The notes beneath the pieces were generated by a model. The model searched no databases. It was given only the letters and a program-made list of their open reading frames with translations, and was not told the origin of the DNA. From Xiphophorus maculatus (taxonomy: Eukaryota; Chordata; Actinopteri; Cyprinodontiformes; Poeciliidae), in assembly GCF_002775205.1 (NCBI RefSeq), contig NC_036458.1, forward strand, positions 3,006,560 to 3,070,559: DNA of 64,000 nt, read 5' to 3'. Within the stretch, counting starts at the first letter, position 1. Every line of letters begins with the position of its first letter. Position numbers and translations under genes: made by a program. Positions 55,401 through 64,000 of this stretch are shown one piece after another.

Positions 55401-58400
55401 GGTTTGCAGAAGGTGGAGGTCCAACTTCTGGAGGTTCCTGGATAAACTAGTCTGACGGAGTGGCTAGTAGGTCTCATTACTGAAGTGTCTTTGAGCAAAG
55501 CATCACAGCTTTAGCTGTTCCTTATTAACACCTGATCCCTGCAGAGGAAACCTGATGACCTCGGGTAACATTTGATCAAACATTAATTATTTCCGTGTAA
55601 CATGAGCTCAGAGCAGAGGAGGCTTACACTCAAGCTGTGTTCAAAACAGAAAACTTCAAAGTTTAATCAGATTTAACAGATTTTTCCTTAAATCCTCTAC
55701 TTGTTACCATTTTTCTGCATTTCCACCAGCAGCTTCTTTAACATGCATAATTTTTCTTTATCACACCTGGATTTGGAGGTCATCTCACCTGCCATTCGTC
55801 TTGTGGGCTGAGAGGAGAGGCGGGGCTTATCATGCTGGAGGAGGAGCTTGGAGATAAGAGGGTGTGGTCTGCTTCCGATTGGTCAGGGTCTACACTAGTT
55901 GGGGAGGAGATGGAGATCTGAGGAGTAGAAGTTTTCTTGAGGGAGCAGACGTTGGCGTAGATGGGTGAACTAGGGGTGAGCGAACTTCGGTCCTACAGAG
56001 AGGGAGAGAAAAAAGGTTACATTTTTAGATACACTTCACCATATGTGTTTATGAATCCCACTAGAACGTCAACTGTATGAATTTCCCTTAAAAAATTACT
56101 CTTGGTCTTTTGCCAAAGACAAAAGAGAAATCTTACAACCAATTAAATCTGATGTTACTCCATTTTTGTTTGCATTTTGTGATGAATGAAGTTGAGCTCA
56201 ATGTGTTTTTGTGGTTTCCTTCAGTGGTTATTGGTGCAGCGCCCACACAGGCGAGGGGGGGAACTGGTTTTTCAAAGGTTGTGGTTCGTTTGACACAATG
56301 CAGTGTGAAAAAGTATCCCAGCAGCTGAAAATGTAACAAATGCTGCAACTTTGGTCCCCAATTAAACCAAGTGTATCGGACTATGAGGTGTGAAAACACC
56401 TTTAGTTTTAGTTTCACCAAACCAGGATCAGGTCACCTTAGTGCCATTTTATAATTGGTATCTGTATTATATTTTATGCCGTAAAGCACTTTGAACTGCC
56501 TTGCTGCTGAAATGTGCTATATAAACAAACTTGACTTGACTCATTGACGAAGCTGTGGTCCCAGCGGTTCAGGGATTTTCATTCTGATCTCTCAACCAGA
56601 ACCAGTTTGCATTGAACCAATCTTCCTCAAACAACATCTGCCCATTTTCTGAGGGCAAAATGAACAGATTTTAATCATTACTTGTCAACAGGAATCTTCT
56701 CATTCTGTTGAATCCAACTTTTACGTTGTAAATATGTTGCCCTACTATTTAGTACTGACCAACCGGAGCTTTATTCACCCAGCCCAACTTAAAAAGGCCA
56801 CACATTCATAAACAATACACAGACCAGTGCACAACTGCAAGGTTATGTGGAGTGAAAAAAAAAAAGATAGAATCAAACCCACAACTTCAGGAATGCAAGA
56901 AAACTACTCTTCCCACTGACCCACAGCCAATCCTGAGATCTGGTTTCATTAAAAAGTTTCATTAAAAATATTCCAGTTTCCCTGGTTGTTCCCTCCTCAG
57001 ACAGTTGTTTTCCTCAGACATCAGTGAAGGAACCCTGGTTTCTTCTAAATCTCTCCATGGCAGACCAATCCTGACTGAACCAAAATGTCAACATAAGAAT
57101 CTGCCTCTCTCTCAGGTGAACCCGGTCAGTCTAGTTTTGTTTGACTCTCTTTGCTCTTCAGGTTTTGATAGAGTCCACTGTTATCTCCCAGTTCTTCCAG
57201 TAGGTCTCCCAGTATGCAACATGAAACCCCAACATAAGGTGAAGAAGGTTTGGGAGCATCAGCTGTTCCTAGAATAGTGGGGGCAGCATGTTGCTTCAAT
57301 TCTTTCTGTAGACTTTTGCTTTTGAATGGTCACTATGATGTGTAACCATGGCATTAATGTATTTATTTTACAACTGGGAACAACTAATTAGTAACTCAAA
57401 AGCTCAAATGAACTATGACCCCAAGGACCAAAGCACAGAGAAAGGAGAAGAAAATTCAACTCATCTGCTACATCCATCATAATGGGCAACTATGGTATCC
57501 CCTACTCCAACATCTTTCTAACCAGACGGCCAAACAGAGATTTAAAAAAGAGCGACAAAAGCAAAGGAGGTGGATTAGCAGTGTATTCCAACAACTGATG
57601 GTGTTACTGTGGATTCTCATTTCTGTCCCTGTATATATCATGACAGTTTTAATCTACTCTGAGTGGCTTTGCTGAAACTCTAAGTCAACTGCTCTGAACC
57701 GCACCTAATTAAATGCTTAAATTGTCCGTTTGAAATGTTTTGGTTCTAAAAAAGCTGATATTTAATCTCCATAAGCAGAAAATTAAGCAAACATATGCAT
57801 TTCTGTTGCTTCTGTGTTTAACATGAGTCCATTACTGATGTTTATGGAGAAAATCAAAGTGTAAAGTGGAGTTTTTCTTAACCGGGCTGCAGAAAAATCC
57901 TGTTATGACCAGGATCTCTGTCTGTCTGCCTGGGTGGATGGAGCTGCAGACCAACAGGAAGAACTCCTCCCATACTGTATAAACACAGAAGCAAATGATT
58001 CCCTTTTTCATCAAATGGTAAGAGCTGACTGAACATCTCCATGCGGTTTTAACCCAAGAAACCCAAACAGGAAACCTTACATTTTCACTCAAACTGATCA
58101 GAACTTCAAACCGAACAGCTTCTGAGAAGATTAGCCTCTCCATCTGTGACTCCATACTTTATATTTCAATTATCTTATGCTGTTGTGTGTCATGGAATTG
58201 CAGCAAACCTACAGCAGCTCATCATTTAGTTTGTCTCAGTTTTCATTCTATAACAGTAAATCCCTTTTAGCCTGGTTCAAAGTCCAGACTTCCTGCCGGT
58301 TCTGTTTGCAGCTGCAGATTGAGACTCTCAGACACAAAACGCATGGATTAAAGCTGAACCAAGGAGAGCCTAACAGGAAGTCAACTCACCTGTCAGCATC

Positions 58401-61400
58401 TTTCTGTTTGTCCTGAGGTCTGGGATACATTATCCTCCATCAGAAAACTTGTCATCCTGTCACTGATCTGCCTGCAGTGAAGCTGGGTCATGCTGCCAGT
58501 CTCAACGGCTCTGCCAGTTGTAGCTCCGCCCCCCCTCTATTCTCCTGTGAACTTAGGCCCCGCCCCTACTGAACCACAGGCAGTGTCACTTTTTTTTGGC
58601 TTCAAGTCTTCAGGATTTGTTTGAACTTGACTTTCATTCATGGTCCAAAAACTCTTCCTGGAAGTTAAGTGCTGATTGTTTCCAAGGAATTTTGTATCTC
58701 GTACACAACCTTCATAGAAACATGAAAATGCTCCAAAGAACCAGAATTTCTTCAAACATCTGCATCATGGAGACATGGAGCTTTATCAACATTTTGAGGT
58801 TAAATGAACAAAAACACAGAAAAGATGCTGTCAGCCTTGATTGAACAAAGTCCTGAGTCCTGCAGCTGCAAAAAAAGCCCAAATCACTACCTATCCACTG
58901 CCGTGCTCTGCTGCAGAAGGTGTTTGTGCCGATCGGCTGGGTTTGGTTTTCTCCAAACATGGTTCTCTGCATTATGGTCAAAAATCTCTACTTTGGTCTT
59001 ATTTGTCCAGCGGCCATTATCCCAGAACTACATTTGTTGCAGCTTTGCAAACTGAAGTCCTGCCACCATTTTGTTTTTAGAGACAACCCTTCAAGCCTCC
59101 ACCTACACTGGTTCACTGTTTCCAGATATACTTAGTCCAAAGTGTCAAAAATGGCTCTTATTGACAATTGTGTGACAAAAATTGCGTCATCAAGATCTTT
59201 TCTCAACAATAGACCCAGGTCAAACTACTTTGTTACATCTTTGTGTGAAGTGTGACAGCAATGCTAGTACTTCTGGTTCCACTATCCAATTTCTGTTCTG
59301 TGACTGCAGGTGACATGAATATTTATGTTTTTTTCTGAAACTGTGAAGAATTATTTACATCTATACAATTCTTCACTAAATAACTACAAAGATTGTCAAA
59401 TGATCCTGGATGGAAACTGCAACGCTGTTGTTCACGGAGGACAACAGCGTTTCCTGCAGAAAGGTGGCGCTCTGTCTGTGACTGTTTCATAAAAGTAAAA
59501 GGAAGATCCAGGGATCCTGCGCCATGTATGAAAACAATGTGGAAATGCTAATGTCCCGTAACCATGTGACTGTGATTCGAACTGAGGCAACAGCATTCTA
59601 AGAGAACCTTTTCAGGGTTTTTCACAGTTGTGTCAGAGACTTCCTCAGACCTGCCTGTGTTTCCCTTCCGCCCTGTGTCAGAAGCTATCTGATCATCTTG
59701 AAAACACAAACATGTGGTATCAGCGCGATCAGGTCCTCAGGGAGCTGCAGTCTGTTTACCGACTTAAGGAAGCTTCTAGCTGCCACTGAGAACCAGCTGC
59801 TGGAGATCTGAAAGTACTCGGTTTCACACAGAGGATCCCATCAGTCTTCATAAAGTCACATCTTTCATCAACAAACCAAAAACCTTCTAGTAGGTTCTCC
59901 TGAACTCTGATTTATTAGATCTCCTGACCATTTGGACCATGTGAGATTTTACAGATAACAGCGGGAACATAATGGGTTTATGTTTTGATGGAGGTTCGCC
60001 TTGATTATGCTGCCCCCTGGTGTTGTTAAAAGCAAAATCTACATCTGAGTTCTTCAACAGGGTACAAAGATATAGAAAGAACCAGAAAGAGTCATGGTTA
60101 TGATGAGCAGAAAAAGATCTTATCTGAAGTCACTCACCTTCATATCAATCTCCCAATGGAACACCATCATCATCTGAATCCACAGTTCCCAGTAACTGTC
60201 CCAATCAACAACCAGTCTTACCAGAAACAGGTCAGTTTAACTGCTAGTGCAGTCAATAACTGCACCGGTCAATAGCTGGATTGGTCAAAGCTGGTCCGCT
60301 CAATAGCTGGGTCGGTCAATAGCTGAATCGGTCAATAGCTGGTCCGGTCAATAGCTGAATCGGTCAATAGCTGGTCCGCTCAATAGCTGGGTCGGTCAAT
60401 AGCTGGGCCGGTCAATAGCTGGGTCAATCAATAGCTGGTCCGCTCAATAGCTGGGTCGGTCAATAGCTGAATTGATCAATAGCTGGTCCGCTCAATAGCT
60501 GGGTCGGTCAATAGCTGAATCGATCAATAGCTGGTCCGCTCAATAGCTGGGTCGGTTAATAGCTGAATCGGTCAATAGCTGGTCCGGTCAACAGTTGGTC
60601 CAGTCAGTAGTTTTTCCGGTCAAATGCTGATCCGCTCCGTTGATAGCCTGTTAAAAGTGGGTTAGCCCAATACCTGGTCTATTCAATACATGATCAGATC
60701 AATAACTGGTTCCACTCAAAAACTGGTCCAGTCAATAGCAGGTCCGTTCATTAACTGATCAAACAGAACCTAACTCTGACCTGGTTCATGCAGAGGCTGA
60801 CCAGGAAGAGCTGCAGACAATCCACCAATCAGCAGTGATAGGACTTTGACCAGGAAGATTTTGGTCCTGCTGCTGGAAGGAAATTCTTGATCCCTGATAC
60901 CCGGAAAGGTAATAAATGTTTGTGGAGCTTTAGGAGGAGTTTGCCCCACTACAGCTGATTTACAGCAACAACCCTGGTGGATCCCCTGGGAATCGCATAA
61001 ACAACTCCAGGACAAAGATACAGGCGAAACCAGGTGACCTACTGTCTGAGTCCAAAGTTCGTCACATGAATCAATAAAGGAAGTGAGCTAATCAGTGATC
61101 AGTTGGAATCAGACCAACTGGAGGTATAAACATCAACATGGTGCAAATTTAGACCAAAAGAAATCAGAACTTTACACAAAGCTAGTCATAAACCAGAGAT
61201 TTATCTGCGCCAGCTCATTAGGGACAACTCGTTAAGAGCTCGTTAAGGAGAAGCTCTTGTTATGGTCTGTCAACTCGTTAAGAAAAATACTAACTACAGA
61301 TCTCTTCCTTCATATTTTCCTCTACTTGATAAGAAATATAGTAAAGATGTGCCATTGATTACAACAATATCATTTCATTTGATTAAGATATTTTTTTTTC

Positions 61401-64000
61401 AATTTAGAAAGTTTTGCTAATACACACAATGATTTGTTTCCATATTGGGAAAATAACTTGACTTCCCTTAGATTTTCCTTCAGAATCATTAACTCCTCAG
61501 AAGCATTTGGAAATAAAAACTAAAACTGGCAACAGAGAAAGCTTTGACTCAGTTTCCCGCAATGCAACACATGACAGCTTTAAGACCAGATGAATGAAGC
61601 TGGGAGGTGAAGTTCTGCAGCTTTCAGAGTTTTACCCAGAGAACACAAACAGTCTGGGTTCTGGTTCCGTTCCCCTTCTGACCTGCAGGTGTCGCTGCAC
61701 CGTCACAGCTGCCTCACGGTTTCCTGTCTGACCTGACCTCTTCCTGTCCGCTGTGACATCATTGCTTCCACCTGACCTCATCACATCCTGTTCTGACATC
61801 AGAAGTTCTACACCGAGACCCTGAACTCGTCCAGAACCAGCTGCAGAGCTAGAATCATCCAGAACTTGCTCATCCTTACAAACATCTTGCTCTGACTGGA
61901 TCAGAAAACTACATAAACACCAGCGGATAAATCACAGTCTGTTGTTGACGTGGTTCATCTTTAAATTCATGATAAACATCTAGATAAATCCACAGCAGAG
62001 TCAGAACAGCATGAAGATAGTTTAGGATTAAACAGCAAAAGCTCAGCGGATTTTTCTGGGGTTTTTTTTTCTTTTCTTTGTTGCTCTGAGGAGAATAAAA
62101 AGAGGAAACAGCCTTTTCTGCTTCCAGCTTCCTGTGCCGACGCTGCAGGAAATAAGCCACAGCTGCACAGGGCTTTTATTTTGTAGAGAGACCAGCAGCC
62201 TCTGAACATCAGGCTCTGATTTTCATGCTGCAGCAGATGAAACATCCAGAACATCAACTCTGATCCTGCTGATCAGGAGGTCAAAAGAATCCAACAAAGT
62301 CATGTTGACCTGAGCAGCACACATGGTTTGTTTCCTCCAGACTCCAACAGAAAATCAGGATCATTCAGGAAACACACACAGGAACTAAACCTTCAATCTG
62401 AGCACGGATGCTGCATTCAAGGACTTGTCTGGGTCAGGATGCGTTCAAGGACGACAGAAAAAAGATGTGCCACAATGTTCCCACGTGGCCAATCAAAGCT
62501 ACTGATATTGCAGAAGGCTATTGGCTGACAGAGTCATTTGACATCAGCTCACAAACCAATGAGCAGGTGAGGCTGAATAAAAACACAACAAAGTGTAAAG
62601 CAGCAACTTTAACTGCATCATTAAAAACTGATGCAGATCAGAATAGATATTTGAGAAAATCTGAGATTTGTGTTTATATGTAGACATGCAAAAAATGGAG
62701 ATTTAAGATCCCGTGAATTACAGTCTACAACAAATAATGCACCAATATATTAGTAATTGATATTGTCTCATCTTTAATTAACTTTATATTCAAATGCTCG
62801 AATTAAAAGTAGTTCAAACTTTATTTCAGTCCACACAAATAAACCTCCTGTAGCCATGTTTAATTCCTAACAGGAAGTTGGGTTGTTTTGAAGGATTCTG
62901 ATTGGCTGACATAGGTTTTAGCTTAGCATTACACTGCCCCCTACGGGTCTGGAGTGTTTAAATCAATGCTCAGGGTCGATGTGGATGGAAACTTTTGTGA
63001 AACCTGAATCACCAGAAACATGTCTGGAAAATTTAAACCTAAATCAGGCACGAGGTTGAATAAGTGGGTGGGTCTTACCTGTGAGGAGGGCGGAGCCACA
63101 GCAGGAAGTGAGGACTCAGGTGCTGCTGATGGCGCCTTCTGGAGGCTCAGAGCCTCCAGGTCCAGATTCAGGTCCTGGATGGACTCGTAGATGTGGTGAC
63201 CTCGACACCCCTCCTCTTCCTCACTGCTCTCTGATGTTGTTGCCTCCTCAGCCACCTCCTCTTCTTCTGGCTCCTCTTTCTGTTGCTTGTTGTCATGACG
63301 ACCCTCAGACGTTTTGCTGTGAGGGGGAACCACGGGCACCTCCACAGGGATGGGCTGGTTCTGGTGCTTGCTGGACATCCGCGGGTCCGCCGGACTAAAG
63401 CTGGGAACCCGCGGTTTTCCAGAATCCTGTTGGTCCTCATGGTGCCCCTTGACTTGGGGCTGCTTTTTACTGTCAGCCATGTTTGTAGTCCCAGTGGAAG
63501 ATGTGGTTCCAGTCTCAGCAGAACCAGCAGAGTGGTTTGTATGGACCCTTGGCGATACATGTGCCAGGTCCGTGTCTAGATGTACGCCGAAAGTGGACAT
63601 GCGGTTCTCATTGCGGTGGTGCCGGTTGGAAGTGTCGGGTCTGAGGCGGATCGTCACCTCATCATTTTGCTTGGTTCTGGTTCCTCCAGGCTCCTCCAGA
63701 CTCTTTGGAACCGGGACAGGAACAGGAACAGGAACTGGAGCCACCACAGGATGAGGGACCGGTTCTGGACCGCGTTTGTCAGCAAAGTCCAATAGCGACG
63801 GGAAGTTGGTGGGTAGCTCTTTGACGTACTTGGCCGGGATGTAGAAGATTTTGGAGCTGCTGTCGTTCCGGACGTGCCACCAGTGGTCGTTGGTCTTGGC
63901 CAGCAGGACGTAGCGCTCATTGGGTTTGATGGTGACCAGAACCCCGTTCTGATCTTTGTATTCGTACTCAAACTCCACCAGAACCAGACCAAGACCTGGA
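46485..64000 (-). CDS. arhgap27: Rho GTPase-activating protein 27 (5' end outside the window)
   Basis: Nineteen exons on the minus strand, in transcript order: 63,079-64,000 (partial); 55,789-55,992; 54,740-54,877; 54,513-54,668; 53,698-53,763; 53,558-53,623; 53,398-53,478; 53,252-53,329; 51,108-51,175; 50,906-50,993; 49,908-50,009; 49,712-49,825; 49,005-49,065; 48,733-48,849; 48,416-48,514; 47,558-47,635; 47,211-47,345; 46,738-46,843; 46,485-46,662. All phases join, giving about 951 residues here. Domains in order: SH3 (IKPNERYVLL, NDHWWHV, YVKELP); two WW domains (DEWQ to TTWSD, across two exons; CEWEELL to TTSWALP); PH (KAGIVNKTKL, KKFVLE); RhoGAP (FGCHLDVL; GIYRVSGN with the arginine finger; LPEPLFPF; SVAIVFGPTLLRP). 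It stimulates GTP hydrolysis by Rac/Cdc42-type GTPases at membranes and endocytic sites. I see only two WW domains; human has three. A NAGNAG acceptor (53,478/53,475) may add or skip one glutamine. The true start codon lies beyond the right edge. Confidence 0.95.
49080..49700. other. arhgap27 intron 12, no feature recognised
   Basis: Plain intronic sequence; short ORFs on both strands have no family signature. Confidence 0.4.
50485..50775. mobile_element. probable PIF/Harbinger-type MITE in an arhgap27 intron
   Basis: Begins near CCATTTCCACCGACTGGTAG and ends near CAATTTTACAATGGAAACAG; the two ends share CCATT/TGTTTCCA-type inverted words. The interior has CCGTACCATACCATAG, seen in fish short DNA repeats that start with a 'fast' TTTCCAC end. 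Exact ends are uncertain. Confidence 0.4.
51190..53240. other. arhgap27 intron 8, minisatellite only
   Basis: Apart from the minisatellite at 52,010-52,480 and a triple CTACCTGAGT repeat near 51,275-51,300, nothing is recognised. Confidence 0.45.
52010..52480. repeat. minisatellite, unit about 20 bp (GGACATGTTGGATGCTGAA)
   Basis: About 20 units. The centre (52,190-52,325) is regular and the edges are diverged. Read on the minus strand it gives a spurious ORF of histidine/proline/serine-rich repeats. Confidence 0.9.
53789..54419. mobile_element. piggyBac-like MITE with TTAA ends, copy 2
   Basis: TTAA at 53,789-53,792 and 54,416-54,419 enclose inverted ends AGATGCTCTATTATGCTTCT and (reverse complement of the right end) AGGGGATCTATTATGCAAAA. 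This is the common fish repeat of that end sequence. The interior has three GTTGCTAGGT direct repeats at about 54,186-54,250. The left TTAA is only 25 bp from the acceptor of an arhgap27 exon. Confidence 0.75.
54972..55145 (+). repeat. dispersed repeat, TAGGGCTGAA family, copy 3
   Basis: Begins TAGGGCTGAAACGATTAATC and runs through ATTTGCTGAAGAAAAAAACA and AAAACTGTAAAAATATACAT, in the same order as the copies at 2324 and 4795. Located in an arhgap27 intron. Confidence 0.7.
56455..56540 (+). mobile_element. LINE 3' end fragment
   Basis: GCCGTAAAGCACTTTGAACT, CTTGCTGCTGAAATGTGCTA, TATAAACAAACTTGACTTGA is the 3' tail of the same LINE family as 27,690-28,025, with a diverged TTGAC tail. Confidence 0.8.
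57000..58380. other. arhgap27 intron 1, no feature recognised
   Basis: Several short ORFs on both strands with no family signature. Confidence 0.4.
58390..58570 (-). promoter_or_regulatory. candidate internal promoter and alternative first exon of arhgap27
   Basis: On the minus strand two GC boxes (complements of GGCCCCGCCCCT at 58,556-58,567 and CTCCGCCCCCCC at 58,524-58,535) lie just upstream of a segment ending in GCTGACAG followed by a consensus GTGAGT donor (58,384-58,389). The segment has ATGs but none in frame with the next exon, so it would serve as a non-coding first exon of a transcript lacking the SH3 domain. Confidence 0.4.
59421..59451. repeat. perfect inverted repeat, 11-bp arms, 9-nt loop
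   Basis: AACGCTGTTGT, TCACGGAGG, ACAACAGCGTT, in arhgap27 intron 1. Confidence 0.85.
60240..60620. repeat. minisatellite, unit about 15-16 bp (GGTCAATAGCTGGTCC)
   Basis: About 22 units alternate between GGTCC, GGTCG and AATCG variants, forming a higher-order unit of roughly 60 bp in the centre. Diverged units extend to about 60,760. Confidence 0.9.
60770..62940. other. arhgap27 intron 1, no gene recognised
   Basis: Ordinary intronic sequence. ORFs of up to 96 codons are present on both strands but none has a domain signature or convincing splice sites. Confidence 0.45.

Noticed and set aside
63350-63754. Plus-strand ORFs at the right edge
   Set aside because: They are antisense shadows of the first arhgap27 exon seen here.

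Overview
The window is vertebrate nuclear DNA from a bony fish, most likely a percomorph-type teleost. Genes are split by introns with GT-AG sites. The interferon has the five-exon structure typical of fish. There are fish-type SINE, LINE and MITE repeats and many simple repeats. The gene set (type I interferon, abi3, ccdc103, arhgap27) fits a teleost chromosome related to human 17q. The species cannot be named from the sequence alone. All exon coordinates were read by eye; splice phases were checked for continuity in every multi-exon model.

Left part (1-10,000): mostly repeats. It holds one orphan exon that looks like a signal peptide exon (minus strand, 3461-3513), a weak candidate terminal exon near 273-449, a long TA microsatellite, a 180-bp direct duplication carrying a promoter/first-exon-like segment, and an intact tRNA-derived SINE with target site duplications.

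Immune cluster (10,000-29,600): three actinoporin-like copies lie on the minus strand (A intact at 10.3-13.0 kb, B a pseudogene at 22.2-22.5 kb, C intact at 26.2-29.5 kb). A complete type I interferon gene (plus strand, 16,491-20,399, 191 aa, two-cysteine group) sits between A and B. B and C share their 3' flanks, so they come from a segmental tandem duplication of roughly 0.9 kb or more. ISRE-like sites lie upstream of the interferon gene and AU-rich elements lie in its 3' UTR.

Right part (32,500-64,000): three minus-strand genes in a row. The first is an abi3-like gene with 11 coding exons and 571 aa (WAVE-complex adaptor with a C-terminal SH3). The second is a very short ccdc103-like gene (80 aa, lacking the usual C-terminal domain). 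The third is arhgap27, with 19 exons seen, SH3, WW, PH and RhoGAP domains, and its 5' end cut by the window edge. abi3 and arhgap27 both act on Rac/Rho-controlled actin; ccdc103 belongs to ciliary dynein assembly.

The least expected items are the interferon gene nested in an actinoporin-like array, the truncated ccdc103, a probable internal promoter of arhgap27, a MITE that ends 25 bp from an arhgap27 splice acceptor, and a window-wide scatter of perfect short-loop inverted repeats that look like replication template-switch scars. I saw no clear new multi-gene system.
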